Below, piece by piece: positions 9,167 to 20,571 of a stretch of DNA of 64,000 bases (its first letter is position 1; each line of letters starts with the position of its first letter). Location: the NCBI RefSeq assembly GCF_014695915.1, contig NZ_JACJPF010000055.1, positions 55,947-119,946 of the forward strand, written 5' to 3'. The stretch comes from Trichocoleus sp. FACHB-40 (GTDB lineage Bacteria; Cyanobacteriota; Cyanobacteriia; Cyanobacteriales; FACHB-T130). The notes below the pieces were generated by a model. That model searched no databases. It was not told where the DNA came from and saw only the letters and a list, made by a program, of their open reading frames with translations. The position numbers were made by a program, and so were the translations under genes.

Positions 9167-10579
9167 TTAACCAGCAGACATTCCTAAATGCTGTCGCACC
9201 GGAATCTTAATCCAGAACTCCGTACCTTTCCCAGGTGACGACACGCACCGCAGTATCCCTTTATGCTTCTGCACAATATGATAACTAATTGATAATCCTA
9301 ATCCCGTCCTCTTACCTCCTGACTTCGTAGTAAAGAAGGGGTTAAATATTCGTTTTTTCATCTCTTCAATCATCCCTAGCCCATTGTCAGCAATCCGCAC
9401 CATGACATAATATGGGTGCGCTGCCTCTGTGCGAATAGTTATCCGAGGAGCGTCAATTATTTTTCCACTGGCTGCTGACTCCTTAAAAGCATCAATCGCA
9501 TTAGCAATAAGATTTATAAAAACCTGATTTAGCTGTCCTGCATCACACTCAACAGGTGGTAGTACGCCAAATTCTTTGACAATTTCAATGTCGGGATGCT
9601 CCTTTTTAGATTTCAGCCGATGCTGCAAAATTAGTAGGGCGCTATTAATTCCTTCGTGAATATTTACCCGCTTCATTCCCGACTCGTCAAGTCGGGCGAA
9701 ATTTCGTAAAGATAGGACAATTTGACGAATTCTGTCCGCCCCATTGTTCATTGATTCCAGCACTTTTGGCATATCCTCAATGATAAAATTTAGGTCAATG
9801 TCTTCGCTATGCTTTTGAATTTCCTCAGCAGGCTTGGGATAAAATTTCTGATATAGGCGGATGAGTTCTAGCAAGTATTGTGTATATTCTTTGGCAGGAT
9901 TGAGGTTGCTGTAAATAAAGCTGACGGGATTATTTATCTCATGCGCTACGCCAGCTACCAATTGTCCCAAACTAGACATTTTTTCAGCTTGAATTAGCTG
10001 AATTTGAGCTTCTCGTAGTTTTAGTAGAGTTCGTTCCAATTTCAAGCTTTGTGCCTGAGCAGTTGCGGCGAGTTCTTCTTTGACTTTTAGCGCTTCTTGA
10101 AGTTCTGACTGTTGCTGAGTTAATTGGTTTGCCAACTTCTTAGCATCGGACACCACGGTGTTTTGTGCCTGTAATAAGAAGAGAAAATCCCCAATCGGAT
10201 CGTGAATTGCAAAGTCTTTGAGCTTAATTTTAAGTGGTTTTAAATCTGCTATATCTGTTACCCAGAGAGAGCCAAGGAAGAAGATGACATCTGACTCTTC
10301 TACGTACACTACCTGTCCTTTAAGTTGCATTCCATTATGCACAGATTCCAGAAGGAAGAGGGCGTGAGACTGTTTTCGGATGGCATCAAATTCAACTGCA
10401 ACGGTGGGACGATTGAACCGAAAATGCTCTTCTATCTGGCTACCTACAGATAATCCGGGACAGGAACGCTGCAAAACGTCCCCAATCTGCACAATTTCTT
10501 TATGGCGATTGAAAACTAAATGGAAGGGGAAAATTTCTGCTAGCTGCTCCGGTGGTAAACTGAAACTTGGTGGAACCAT
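9167..10579 (-). CDS. HNOBA-domain sensor histidine kinase (partner of H-NOX)
   Basis: A soluble histidine kinase of about 470 residues. The N-terminal ~130 residues (FSLPPEQLAEIFPFHLVF, FLGSLWVTDI, IHDPIGDFLFLLQ) are a haem-NO-binding-associated (HNOBA) domain. A coiled coil follows (about 130-190, rich in QQSELQEALKVKEELAATAQ). The HisKA H-box AGVAHEINNP has its His near residue 211. The catalytic domain has N-box NLIANAIDAF, DNGLGM and GLGLSI. No transmembrane segment is seen. ATG 10579 is preferred over an upstream TTG at 10591. The H-NOX gene lies 270 bases upstream on the same strand. The kinase is expected to change autophosphorylation with H-NOX ligand state. No response regulator is adjacent. 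Confidence 0.88.
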   Translation of the reverse strand: MVPPSFSLPPEQLAEIFPFHLVFNRHKEIVQIGDVLQRSCPGLSVGSQIEEHFRFNRPTVAVEFDAIRKQSHALFLLESVHNGMQLKGQVVYVEESDVIFFLGSLWVTDIADLKPLKIKLKDFAIHDPIGDFLFLLQAQNTVVSDAKKLANQLTQQQSELQEALKVKEELAATAQAQSLKLERTLLKLREAQIQLIQAEKMSSLGQLVAGVAHEINNPVSFIYSNLNPAKEYTQYLLELIRLYQKFYPKPAEEIQKHSEDIDLNFIIEDMPKVLESMNNGADRIRQIVLSLRNFARLDESGMKRVNIHEGINSALLILQHRLKSKKEHPDIEIVKEFGVLPPVECDAGQLNQVFINLIANAIDAFKESAASGKIIDAPRITIRTEAAHPYYVMVRIADNGLGMIEEMKKRIFNPFFTTKSGGKRTGLGLSISYHIVQKHKGILRCVSSPGKGTEFWIKIPVRQHLGMSAG

Positions 10580-10849
10580 AACAGGTTGCAATTCTAAAAA
10601 GTCTGGCTAAGTTTTTAAACATTCACAGACGCTGCTACTAACGTACAGTTCCACAGTTTTTGCCTTTAGTAGCTTACGTTTAGATGGAGAGCAGCCGGGA
10701 ACGCTTGCCCTCAAGAATATTAAGTGAATTATTACTTAGCTGCCATTTTAAACGGATCTGCTATTTGGCTGCTTTTATATATAAGCTTTTATGGTATTAT
10801 AAAATGGGTTTTGGTCTGCTTTCTCGAAAGTTCCCCTGACCACTTTAAA

Positions 10850-11404
10850 CTATTCGTTTTCTTTGTAATCAATCGAGAACTCGTCCCGATCGCTTCCTTG
10901 TTCCCGGCTACTCGTCTGTTTAATATCCACCTCTGTATTAAATCGCGCTCCCAACCCCTTCACCAGCCCGATTACCATCGGAGCAAGTCCCTCTCTAGTA
11001 GATTGATAGTGTAAATTCAGAGAATCGTCTTCAATTTCTGTGCAGTCAAAAGAGGGTGGTTGAAGTTGAGGAAAGGTCAAACCAAGGCGAGCGTGCAAAC
11101 TGTCTAGGTTCTGGAGAAATTCTGGTAGGTTGTCTCCCGCCATGTCCATCATTTCGCCATAGCCTTCTTTGGCTGTGTACAGCACCCAGTATTCTCCAAA
11201 AGCTTGCAGAATTTCTGAGGACGATATTGCCAGAATTTCGCTTGCTGCTTTAACTAAGCGATGGGTGACATCATCCGGATACCCATCCATGCTTATAAAA
11301 ACATCGACGTCTAGCTGTGCCTTTTTTTTGATTTCCTCCCAGGTTTCTTCCCCGAAGCGATCGCACACCATATCTTGAATGGCTTTGTTCACCAATCCAT
11401 ACAT
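10850..11404 (-). CDS. H-NOX haem nitric oxide/oxygen-binding sensor protein
   Basis: A 184-residue single-domain H-NOX protein, a cytoplasmic haem-based gas sensor. It begins [13 protein letters not shown], the family's usual start. The proximal haem ligand is His104 in LDSLHARLG, and the porphyrin-propionate motif YxSxR is Y133-S135-R137 (HYQSTREG). The ATG at 11404 follows GGAGAG with 4 bases between, so I prefer it to the in-frame GTG at 11416. The last ~20 residues form a polar tail beyond the conserved fold. Its downstream neighbour on the same strand is the HNOBA histidine kinase, so an NO-responsive two-component input is the natural reading. NO versus O2 selectivity cannot be decided from the sequence. 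Confidence 0.92.
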   Translation of the reverse strand: MYGLVNKAIQDMVCDRFGEETWEEIKKKAQLDVDVFISMDGYPDDVTHRLVKAASEILAISSSEILQAFGEYWVLYTAKEGYGEMMDMAGDNLPEFLQNLDSLHARLGLTFPQLQPPSFDCTEIEDDSLNLHYQSTREGLAPMVIGLVKGLGARFNTEVDIKQTSSREQGSDRDEFSIDYKENE

Positions 11405-11592
11405 AAAACTCTCCACGGTGAGCGAATCATTACTTCAATTCTAGTAAACATCTTAGGTGCTACAGATGTTTGGTAGGGCGATCTATATTACATAACACTA
11501 CGCGCCATCACAGCGATCGCTTAAATGCTTGCCTTTTTTGCCCTTCCTCTTGTAGATGCTAAATGTCTAATAACATGATTTTTCATAACCAA

Positions 11593-11638
11593 TTAGGCTC
11601 TTAACATTTATTATTACTAATAAATGTTAAGAGCCTAA
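11593..11638. repeat. Perfect 21-bp inverted repeat with 4-base loop
   Basis: Arms 11593-11613 and 11618-11638 are exact reverse complements around the loop TTAC. Each arm contains TTAGGCTCTTAACAT. It lies between the divergent H-NOX and DUF4149 genes (gap 11405-11723), about 85 bases before the latter's ATG. No T-run follows on either strand, so it is not a classic terminator. It may be a small palindromic repeat element or a regulatory structure. Confidence 0.9.
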
Positions 11639-11723
11639 CGTTAAAAAAATGCAAGATTATTTCATATTTTTCTTCAAGCCTATTGGTTAAGCTAAAAGAA
11701 GACGCCAAAGGTGAGGAAATTCT

Positions 11724-12221
11724 ATGACCGCTTTTTCTGGTGCTAACTTAAAGCGCTCGGCATGGCAAAGAACAGTCATGTTTACGCTGGCCTTCTGGCT
11801 AAGTGGCAGTCTGATTTTGGACTGGGTAATTATGCCCAGTATGTTTGCTACAGGGATGATGACTGAACCTGGATTCGCCACAGCAGCTTATTCAATCTTC
11901 TGGATTTTTAATCGTATCGAGTTGTTGTGCGCCGCTTTAGTATTAACAGGAATTTTGGTTCTAAACCGCACTCATATTGCATCTTATCTGGCAGGACGCA
12001 AAGTTATTTTCCTATCTTTGCTGTTGCTAACAATCGCCATTATTGATACATATTTCTTAACACCGCATATGAGTGCTTTGGGAATACAACTCAATCTTTT
12101 TGATGCTGTTGCCGAGACTCCGGCGGGTATGAATCAGCTACACGCAGGTTATTGGGTATTAGAAGCAGTGAAACTTATTGCCAGCGGTACGCTGTTAGGT
12201 TTGTGCGATCGCGATCGCTAA
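11724..12221 (+). CDS. DUF4149-like small integral membrane protein
   Basis: A 165-residue protein with four predicted transmembrane helices: about 17-38 (TVMFTLAFWLSGSLILDWVI), 53-80, 91-113 and 140-160. The opening helix with FWLSGSLILDWVIMPSMF and the later NRIELL and NQLHAGYWVLE segments resemble DUF4149/TMEM205-type proteins, whose function is unknown. AGGTGAGG at 11710-11717 is a good ribosome-binding site 6 bases before the ATG. A strong palindrome at 12255-12285 ends the transcript. The assignment is from overall pattern, so moderate. Confidence 0.65.
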   Translation: MTAFSGANLKRSAWQRTVMFTLAFWLSGSLILDWVIMPSMFATGMMTEPGFATAAYSIFWIFNRIELLCAALVLTGILVLNRTHIASYLAGRKVIFLSLLLLTIAIIDTYFLTPHMSALGIQLNLFDAVAETPAGMNQLHAGYWVLEAVKLIASGTLLGLCDRDR

Positions 12222-12254
12222 TATAGGAATTCTAAACAAGTTGTAAAATATTTT

Positions 12255-12285
12255 ACTCGTTCCTAGTCTCAGACTAGGAACGAGT
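12255..12285. terminator. Bidirectional hairpin of the CTCGTTCC palindrome family
   Basis: Arms ACTCGTTCCTAGTCT (12255-12269) and AGACTAGGAACGAGT (12271-12285) are perfectly complementary around one base. It sits between convergent genes (DUF4149 protein and dnaJ) and probably terminates both. Related palindromes lie at 43735-43784 and 61576-61604. Confidence 0.75.
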
Positions 12286-12305
12286 ATTTGTATGCTCTGC
12301 ATCCA

Positions 12306-13310
12306 TTAAACAGGAAGATCCAAACGAGGTTTAAAGGTTTCGATTTGGCGCAGCTTTTCGTAAAGTTCCCGTTCCTGGGGGCTGACAGATGGGGGAACCG
12401 CAATTTGAATCTCGACTAACTGATCGCCGCGATTACCATTACCAGTAGGGTAGCCTTTACCAGCCAGACGCAGACGCTTCCCGTGTCCGACACCGCTTGG
12501 AACCTTCATTTTCACCATACCATCGAGAGTCGGAACTTCCACAGCTCCTCCCAACACCGCTTCACTCGGCGTAACTGGTAATTGGCAGAAAATATCTGAC
12601 CCTTCTAGTTTAAAGAAAGGGTGGGAGGATACGGTAATTTTCAGATACAAATCGCCACCACCAATGCCTTGATTTTTTAACCGGATGCGTTGCTGATTTA
12701 ACATTCCCGGTGGCATATCAACTTCCAGACTTCGCCCATCTTCCAGACGAATTCGTTCTCGCCCTCCCTGATAAGCTTTTTCTAGTGGCATCGTTAATCT
12801 AGCTTCCACATCCCGACGAGTTTGGCGTGAAGGAATAGTGTAAGCGGTTCTGGTGTTGCCGGGGCGAAATTCGTCAGAGGCAGCAACTCTAGGGTTTGTA
12901 CTGCTTGGAGGCGTTTGTGCCGTCTTTGTTTGGCGACGACCTAACAAAGTATCGACAAAGCTGGGAAAGTCCGGATACTCCTCATAATTTAATTCTTCAG
13001 TGGAACTGCGACCATTCCCACTGCGATCGCTCCAACTTTTCCCAGTTGTAGTTTTTCCCGTCCTTCTGGTGCCAAATCCTCTCTGGTTCCAGAAACGACT
13101 GAACTTATCGTACTCAGATCGCTTAGCCGTATCGGAGAGAATATCGTAGGCTTCACCGATTTCCTTGAACTTTTCTTCTGCTGTTTCATCTCCCGGATTA
13201 ACATCGGGATGATACTGCCTCGCTAGCCGTCGATACGCCTTTTTAATTTCTTCACCGGTAGCATCTCGATTCACACCTAGAATCTGGTAGTAGTCCCGAA
13301 AATTTTGCAT
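12306..13310 (-). CDS. dnaJ: DnaJ-family co-chaperone (type II, no zinc finger)
   Basis: A 334-residue Hsp40. The J domain spans residues 1-72 with [11 protein letters not shown] and the HPD motif ([14 protein letters not shown]) that stimulates DnaK ATPase. A Gly/Ser/Thr/Arg-rich linker follows (about 75-165), then the substrate-binding C-terminal domains ([35 protein letters not shown]). The CxxCxGxG zinc repeats of type I DnaJ are absent. It lies 86 bases downstream of dnaK on the same strand, so the two are probably cotranscribed. The spacer carries AAATCCC/TAGATTT-type short repeats. The pair refolds proteins in the cytoplasm. Confidence 0.92.
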   Translation of the reverse strand: MQNFRDYYQILGVNRDATGEEIKKAYRRLARQYHPDVNPGDETAEEKFKEIGEAYDILSDTAKRSEYDKFSRFWNQRGFGTRRTGKTTTGKSWSDRSGNGRSSTEELNYEEYPDFPSFVDTLLGRRQTKTAQTPPSSTNPRVAASDEFRPGNTRTAYTIPSRQTRRDVEARLTMPLEKAYQGGRERIRLEDGRSLEVDMPPGMLNQQRIRLKNQGIGGGDLYLKITVSSHPFFKLEGSDIFCQLPVTPSEAVLGGAVEVPTLDGMVKMKVPSGVGHGKRLRLAGKGYPTGNGNRGDQLVEIQIAVPPSVSPQERELYEKLRQIETFKPRLDLPV

Positions 13311-13396
13311 ACGTCTATTTTTGATTTTAGAAATTAGTTTTTAGATTTTAGATTGTAGATGGCAACCCAAAATCTAAAATCCCAAATCCCAAATCC

Positions 13397-15472
13397 TTAG
13401 AGCCAATCATCATCATCATCATCATCCCAATCATCATTAGGTTGGACTTTTCTGGAAGTAGGGCGATAGGAACTGCCGCTATCACGACTATACCGCTCTC
13501 TACCTGCACCTCCGGAGTAGCGACGGTCATCATCGCGATCGCGATACCGTATGTTTTCATCCCGATCGCGATCACGCAATCCCTCACCAAACAGCGAATC
13601 ACCCTCTCCAGAGAACGTGCGCCGGATCGATCCAAAAAAGTCATCCTCATCCTCAGTCGCTTCCAGCCGCACCTCTCGGTTAAGCTCATAAAGGGCATCC
13701 TGAAGATCGCCTTGCGCCCGATCTATCGCGCGATCGTCGTCACGCTTCATGCTCTCGCGCAGTTCCTGAACTAAAGATTCTATGCGCCGCCGCTGTCCGG
13801 CTGCAAACTGCATCCCATAAGTCAGCGCTACTTCCCTGAGTTGCCGTTCTGCCTTCAGAACTTCCGCTTCAGCACGGTTGCGCTTCTCCACCCGTTCCCG
13901 TCGTTGTCTGTCTTCTGCGGCATATTCTTCCGCATCCTGAATCATCCGGTTAACTTCACCCTCACTGAGAGTAGAAGCCCCTTGAATAGTAACGCTCTGT
14001 TCTCGCCCGGTAGTTCTATCTAAGGCAGTCACCTGTAGAATTCCGTTGGCATCAATATCAAAAGCCACCTGAACTTGGGGGACTCCTCGCGGGGAAGGAG
14101 GAATGCCAGTCAGCTTAAACCTTCCCAGAGATTTATTATCAGATGACATTTCTCGTTCGCCCTGGAGAACGTGAATTTCCACCACCGTTTGGTTATTTTC
14201 CGATGTCGAGAAGATATCCGAACGTCGCACGGGTATAGTCGTGTTACGCGGAATAAGTTTCTTCGTCACGCCGCCGATGGTTTCTAAACCAAGGGATAGG
14301 GGAGTTACATCTAGCAGCAGTACATCCTTAACTTCACCAGCTAGAATTCCCGCTTGAACTGCCGCACCCACCGCTACCACTTCATCCGGGTTAACGTTCT
14401 CGTTTGGTTCTCTGTCAATTAAGCTGCGTACCAGCTGTCTTACCAGGGGAATCCGGGTACTCCCACCCACTAATACCACTTCGTCAATTCTGGATGGAGT
14501 GAGATTGGCATCAACTAAGGCGCGTTTTACAGGTGCCTTCAATCGACTCACCAAATCCCCACACAAACCTTCAAATTGGGAGCGAGTCAGCCTGGTTTCT
14601 ACGTGTAAGGGGCCTTCCTCCGTGGCGGTGATAAAGGGGAGGTTAATATCGGTGACGCCGACCCCAGAAAGCTCAATTTTCGCTTTTTCCGCAGCTTCTG
14701 TGAGGCGCTGTAGGGCTTGGCGATCGCGTCTTAAATCTATCCCTTCTGTTTCTAAAAATTGTTGTGCCAGCCAGTCCACAATTTTTCTGTCAAAATCGTT
14801 ACCGCCCAGCTGAGTATCACCGCTAGTTGCCTTAACTTCAAAAACTCCATCCCCTACTTCTAGAATGGAGACATCAAAGGTACCGCCGCCCAAGTCAAAC
14901 ACCAAAATAGTTTGACTATCTTTGCGATCTAACCCATAAGCCAAAGATGCAGCCGTTGGTTCATTCAGAATCCGTAATACATCCAGTCCGGCAATTCTCC
15001 CAGCATCTTTTGTTGCCTGTCGCTGAGAATCATTGAAATAAGCTGGAACTGTAATCACCGCCCCCGTCACCGGCTCTCCCAAGTAGCGACTCGCTTCCGC
15101 TGCCAACTTTTGCAGTACCATTGCCGCGATTTCCTCTGGGGCAAATTCCCGCTTGAGTCGAGGGCATTTTATTTTAACGTTGCCCTCCTCATCCTTGCGA
15201 ATCGTGTATGGGACTTGCTTCGATGTCGGGGTGAGTTCGCTGTACTTGCGCCCGATGAAGCGCTTCACCGCATAAAATGTATTTTGCGGGTTGAGAACAG
15301 CTTGCCGTCGCGCCATTTGTCCGACGAGGCGTTCTCCTTCTTTACTGAAACCAACCACGGAGGGAGTAGTCCTCATGCCTTCTGCATTGGCAATGACAAC
15401 GGGCTTGCCGCCTTCCATGACAGCTACTACTGAATTGGTTGTTCCCAGGTCAATGCCGACTACTTTACCCAT
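13397..15472 (-). CDS. dnaK: Hsp70 chaperone DnaK with long acidic/Arg-rich tail
   Basis: A 691-residue Hsp70. The nucleotide-binding domain has [17 protein letters not shown] at residues 5-21, a [10 protein letters not shown] phosphate loop near 193-202 and [10 protein letters not shown] near 335. The substrate-binding domain includes [12 protein letters not shown] and the [17 protein letters not shown] segment. Beyond the helical lid the tail (about 610-691) is unusual, with alternating RDRD/DRDDD stretches and a final DDDDDDDWL. It lacks the EEVD-like end of other Hsp70s. Cyanobacteria carry several DnaK paralogs; the long charged tail and the downstream dnaJ argue against the essential DnaK2. 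No CIRCE element is seen upstream (15473-15599). Confidence 0.93.
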   Translation of the reverse strand: MGKVVGIDLGTTNSVVAVMEGGKPVVIANAEGMRTTPSVVGFSKEGERLVGQMARRQAVLNPQNTFYAVKRFIGRKYSELTPTSKQVPYTIRKDEEGNVKIKCPRLKREFAPEEIAAMVLQKLAAEASRYLGEPVTGAVITVPAYFNDSQRQATKDAGRIAGLDVLRILNEPTAASLAYGLDRKDSQTILVFDLGGGTFDVSILEVGDGVFEVKATSGDTQLGGNDFDRKIVDWLAQQFLETEGIDLRRDRQALQRLTEAAEKAKIELSGVGVTDINLPFITATEEGPLHVETRLTRSQFEGLCGDLVSRLKAPVKRALVDANLTPSRIDEVVLVGGSTRIPLVRQLVRSLIDREPNENVNPDEVVAVGAAVQAGILAGEVKDVLLLDVTPLSLGLETIGGVTKKLIPRNTTIPVRRSDIFSTSENNQTVVEIHVLQGEREMSSDNKSLGRFKLTGIPPSPRGVPQVQVAFDIDANGILQVTALDRTTGREQSVTIQGASTLSEGEVNRMIQDAEEYAAEDRQRRERVEKRNRAEAEVLKAERQLREVALTYGMQFAAGQRRRIESLVQELRESMKRDDDRAIDRAQGDLQDALYELNREVRLEATEDEDDFFGSIRRTFSGEGDSLFGEGLRDRDRDENIRYRDRDDDRRYSGGAGRERYSRDSGSSYRPTSRKVQPNDDWDDDDDDDWL

Positions 15473-15599
15473 GCCTAGTGTGTTCTCCTTGCCTTTCCTT
15501 GATATTTTGAGAACAAATGCTTGGATTTATTCTATCTTGCTGTCAGGGATTGCACGGTATTTGGCAACGCCAGAAAGTTAGTTGACTCCATGAAACTCT

Positions 15600-16979
15600 A
15601 TGATTTTTGCCAACTTAAGCTTTTTTTACCGCTTTGCTGCCATAATGACAGGCTGCCTGTTATTTATTGGTTGTTCTCGCACTCACCTAATCCAAGCTAC
15701 CCCTTCAAATGCGGTTGTCCAGCCTTTGGCGGCCACGACAGCGGCCAACATGAGCGATCGCTTGACGGAAGGAATAAATCAAGCTATGAGTGCTGCTCTC
15801 AAGGCTCAATCGGCTAAATCTGCCCAAGACTGGGATGAAGTTGCCGAAGGATGGTTAAGTGCGATCGCATCTTTGCAATCAATTTCACCAGATAGCCCCG
15901 AACGAGTCTACGCCCAAAAAAAAGTCACCGAGTACATGCGGTCTTTGGAGGTAGCCCAACAAAGAGCAGCGGCAACCAGCTATCAATCACAATACCCTAC
16001 TTTTAATAACCAGTTGCTTGACAATCAGCTGGTACTTTATTTATCCTACGTGGCTGCTGTTGGCCCACCTGATATTTTAATTGTCGGCAGTTCCCGATCT
16101 TTGCAGGGTGTTGACCCCAGACAAATGCAGCAAGCTTTGGCAGCAAGAGGGATTTCGGGAAAGAAAATCTTTAATTTTGGGGTAAATGGCGCAACGGCCC
16201 AAGTAATTGATTTTTTAGTGCGGCGACTCTTGACACAAGACCAGTTGCCTAAATTAATTGTGTGGGCGGATGGAGTCAGAGCCTTTAACAGTGGACGAAC
16301 CGATCGAACTTATAACCTTATTTTGGCATCTCCTGGTTATCAGCGCTTAATAAGTGGCGATCGCCCCCAGAGTAGTTCTCCACCAGATGACCCAAATACC
16401 ATCCACGCTAAGAGTTTGAACAACTTAGTTGCACAGAATCAGATAAACAATGTTACTTCTAACAGTGTTAGTTCTTTCAACCTTTTGCCATCCAACAGTG
16501 AAAGAATAATAGCTCAGAACAATGTAGAAGGTCTGACTACTGACTATTCCATAGCTGCTGTTGACGCTAATGGATTTCTCCCGGTAAATATCCGTTTCAA
16601 TCCGGTAATTTACTATCGCCAAAAGCCGCGAGTTGCCGGACTCTACGATGCTGATTATGCTGCATTCCAATTAGGAGGTAAGCAAGAAGTAGCTTTAAAT
16701 AACATGATGATATTCGCCAAACAGCGGCGAATTCCTGTAGTTTTCGTCAACCTACCTTTGAGTCAGGATTACTTAGATCGAACCCGCCAAAGGTATGAGC
16801 AACAATTTCGGCGATATATGCAGCGACAAGCCACTGCTAAAGGATTTGTCTTTCTAGACTTATCTGGACAGTGGCGCAACCAAAATGGTTATTTTGCCGA
16901 CCCCAGCCATCTAAATCGTTTTGGTGCTGCTGCTGTGGCAAATAGAATCGCCCGCGACCCCAGGATTCCTTGGCCTTGA
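15600..16979 (+). CDS. SGNH-hydrolase-like lipoprotein (DUF1574-like)
   Basis: A 459-residue protein. The N-terminus is hydrophobic and ends in LLFIGCS, an approximate lipobox, so it is probably exported and lipid-anchored. Residues ~50-130 form an Ala-rich helical section. The catalytic-type domain follows: IVGSSRSLQGVD near 160 (SGNH block I Ser), NFGVNGATAQ near 195 (block II/III Gly-Asn), and near the C-terminus DPSHLNRFG with the Asp-His pair of block V. This pattern fits SGNH/DUF1574-like proteins, often linked to acyl or glycan modification. The true start may be the internal Met just before TGCLLFIG. The substrate is unknown and no functional partner is adjacent. Confidence 0.65.
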   Translation: MIFANLSFFYRFAAIMTGCLLFIGCSRTHLIQATPSNAVVQPLAATTAANMSDRLTEGINQAMSAALKAQSAKSAQDWDEVAEGWLSAIASLQSISPDSPERVYAQKKVTEYMRSLEVAQQRAAATSYQSQYPTFNNQLLDNQLVLYLSYVAAVGPPDILIVGSSRSLQGVDPRQMQQALAARGISGKKIFNFGVNGATAQVIDFLVRRLLTQDQLPKLIVWADGVRAFNSGRTDRTYNLILASPGYQRLISGDRPQSSSPPDDPNTIHAKSLNNLVAQNQINNVTSNSVSSFNLLPSNSERIIAQNNVEGLTTDYSIAAVDANGFLPVNIRFNPVIYYRQKPRVAGLYDADYAAFQLGGKQEVALNNMMIFAKQRRIPVVFVNLPLSQDYLDRTRQRYEQQFRRYMQRQATAKGFVFLDLSGQWRNQNGYFADPSHLNRFGAAAVANRIARDPRIPWP

Positions 16980-17395
16980 TAAGAATTTTTAACGCAAAGG
17001 TAAGCAATAATTTTCCCAGAATAATGCTGCTTCTTTGTTACGTAAAGCGATTTCTTTGGCGTTAAATTAAAGGTAAGCCGAAATGAGAGATACATGGGAA
17101 TTATTAATTACTGGTAGTTTTCGATGAAGCTAAACGTCTAAAAAGTTATTTTAGTTGATAAAACAAGCGGACGAAATAACACTCTATGGGCAATTGCAAC
17201 TGAGCGCATACTTAGCAAAAAGGCTCAGACAGGGAGCATCCCGTATTTGCACGCCCACAGACTGGAATCGCTAACTATTTTTGCAAAACATAAGATGCAC
17301 CCGCTCAGGCATGGCGATATTAAACACCCAGCATTCCGCAATATAAGGGAATTTGCTAGTTTTTCGCGTCTAAAGAGCAGGTTTTTTATTTAAAC
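16980..17395. other. Intergenic stretch without a recognised gene
   Basis: About 415 bases between the SGNH-like gene and the convergent 130-aa gene. No open frame of useful length with a ribosome-binding site was found. It holds one copy of the GGGAGCATCCCGTATTTGC repeat at 17232-17267 and is otherwise AT-rich. Confidence 0.6.
17232..17267 (+). repeat. Dispersed GGGAGCATCCCGTATTTGC repeat, copy 1
   Basis: Reads GGGAGCATCCCGTATTTGC followed by GCCCACAGACTGGAA. Near-identical copies occur at 38456-38490 and 62904-62945, the last continuing into a larger palindromic element. The 5' part GGGA..TCCC can itself pair. Confidence 0.8.
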
Positions 17396-17788
17396 CTAAA
17401 ACTCCTGATCCTCATCATAAGAATTAGTATTTGACCACTGTTGAAAAGTGACTTCATGCTCATAATAAGCTTGAGGATTTGGCGGATAACAAAGAGTAAA
17501 TTTAGTGTGCTTAATCCTCACTGTATCCTCCAAGCGGCTTTGAATCATAATCACTTTTTGTAATAGCCGCTTATAAACCACCATACTTGGACAAATTACC
17601 TCCAGTTCAGTCATCCCGTTGTCGTGACGAGTAATTCTCCATTCACAATGACTAAACAACGCTTTGAGCGAGCCATTAAGCTTTAAATACAGGCGGTGTC
17701 GTTGATCCCGTACTGCCGCCAGCTCTCTAGAGAGTGCTGTATCTTGCTCAGAGAGCGGTTGAGGTGCATCGGGGTTGTCTTGACTCAT
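17396..17788 (-). CDS. Conserved-looking hypothetical protein, 130 aa
   Basis: An unrecognised 130-residue soluble protein. The N-terminal ~15 residues are acidic and proline-rich (MSQDNPDAPQPLSEQD). They are followed by a helix with TALSRELAAVRDQRHRLYLK, then a mixed alpha/beta body (CEWRITRHDNGMTELEVICPS, RIKHTKFTLCYPP) and a polar C-terminus. No membrane segment or catalytic motif is seen. It is transcribed divergently from pds, 171 bases away; that gap holds GGGGA-type short repeats. The fold-like composition and lack of low-complexity sequence support a real gene. No function is proposed. Confidence 0.6.
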   Translation of the reverse strand: MSQDNPDAPQPLSEQDTALSRELAAVRDQRHRLYLKLNGSLKALFSHCEWRITRHDNGMTELEVICPSMVVYKRLLQKVIMIQSRLEDTVRIKHTKFTLCYPPNPQAYYEHEVTFQQWSNTNSYDEDQEF

Positions 17789-17887
17789 CTGTTGCTAGGG
17801 ACTGGAGATTGGAGAGGTGACTGGGGAGGAGGGAAAAATATCTTCCCAATTAGCAATTTCTAATTAGCACTTATTTTCGGCCTCTAG

Positions 17888-19560
<1,673 letters not shown>

Positions 19561-19578
19561 CTTTTCAGCCTGCAATGA

Positions 19579-20502
19579 ATGCTGCAACTGTCTAAACTCC
19601 CCCGCATGAGAACGCTGGCCTCAACAGAGGATGCCTACGAACTCTGCCGTCAGATTACGGCTAAGTACGCGAAAACGTTTTATCCGAGTACGCTGCTGAT
19701 GTCAAAACCCAAGCGGCGAGCCATTTGGGCTATCTATGCTTGGTGTCGGCTAACGGATGAACTGGTAGACGGCTCCGAAGCCGGAATTACAACCCCTGAA
19801 ACTTTGGATCGGTGGGAACAACAGCTGGAATCGGTCTTTGCTGGCGAGCCAGTAGATGACCCAGATGTGGCGTTGGTGGATGCGCTGCAACGCTTCTCAA
19901 TAGATATTGAGCCGTTTCGGGATATGATCGCCGGACAACGGATGGATTTATACCGCAGTCGGTACAAGACTTTTGAGGAGCTACATCTGTACTGTTACCG
20001 GGTGGCTGGTACTGTAGGTTTGATGTCAACATCTGTGATGGGTGTCGATACCAAGCAGTACGTGACACCTTGGAATGAAGATGCTTATGTTCCCACACAG
20101 CAAGCGATCGCACTGGGAATTGCCAGCCAACTTACCAACATCCTACGAGATGTTGGGGAAGATTCCCGTCGGGGCCGGATCTACCTCCCTCTAGACGAAT
20201 TAGCCCTCTTTAACTACACTGAACAGGATTTAATCAATGGTGTGGTTGACGAGCGCTGGCGCGAATTGATGCGATTCCAAATTCAACGAGCGCGTAAATT
20301 TTATAGGGAGGCAGAAAAAGGCATCAGCTATCTGAGTCCGGAGGTTCGCTGGCCTGTCTGGGCAGCTTTAATGTTGTACAGCCAGATTCTTGATGCGATT
20401 GAAAAAAATGATTACGACGTATTTACCAAAAGAGCCTATGTCCCTACTCCCCGAAAGTTGCTGAGTTTGCCCGTCGCTTGGTTGCGGGCGCAAGCACTGT
20501 AA
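19579..20502 (+). CDS. crtB: Phytoene synthase
   Basis: A 307-residue trans-isoprenyl diphosphate synthase (head-to-head) that condenses two geranylgeranyl diphosphates to 15-cis-phytoene, the first committed carotenoid step. The two Asp-rich substrate-Mg sites are visible: DELVDG (about 54-59) and NILRDVGEDSRRGRIYLP (about 188-205). KTFYPSTLLM, WAIYAWCRLTDE and YCYRVAGTVGLM are also family-typical. It may start at ATG 19579 or at the internal Met of MRTLAST 9 codons later; neither has an obvious ribosome-binding site. It lies just after pds in the arrangement common in cyanobacteria. A 20-base palindrome lies after the stop. Confidence 0.95.
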   Translation: MLQLSKLPRMRTLASTEDAYELCRQITAKYAKTFYPSTLLMSKPKRRAIWAIYAWCRLTDELVDGSEAGITTPETLDRWEQQLESVFAGEPVDDPDVALVDALQRFSIDIEPFRDMIAGQRMDLYRSRYKTFEELHLYCYRVAGTVGLMSTSVMGVDTKQYVTPWNEDAYVPTQQAIALGIASQLTNILRDVGEDSRRGRIYLPLDELALFNYTEQDLINGVVDERWRELMRFQIQRARKFYREAEKGISYLSPEVRWPVWAALMLYSQILDAIEKNDYDVFTKRAYVPTPRKLLSLPVAWLRAQAL

Positions 20503-20509
20503 GAGTTTT

Positions 20510-20529
20510 GAGTTTTGAATTCAAAACTC
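20510..20529. terminator. 20-base palindrome between convergent genes
   Basis: GAGTTTTGAA pairs with TTCAAAACTC immediately after crtB and before the end of the convergent cyclase gene. There is no clear T-run on the plus strand, so it is only a probable bidirectional terminator. Confidence 0.5.
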
Positions 20530-20571
20530 CGGAGCAATGGAAGTCTAGGGCTTTGTAAAACTCAACGTTGT

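Noticed and set aside
9096..9170. 24-codon ORF after cobN (MSTQMALTELAEYGI...) with AGGTGAA upstream
   Set aside because: Too short, overlaps the end of the histidine kinase gene and has no domain feature; it may be a remnant but cannot be supported.
15473..15599. CIRCE/HrcA operator upstream of dnaK
   Set aside because: No TTAGCACTC...GAGTGCTAA pattern was found.
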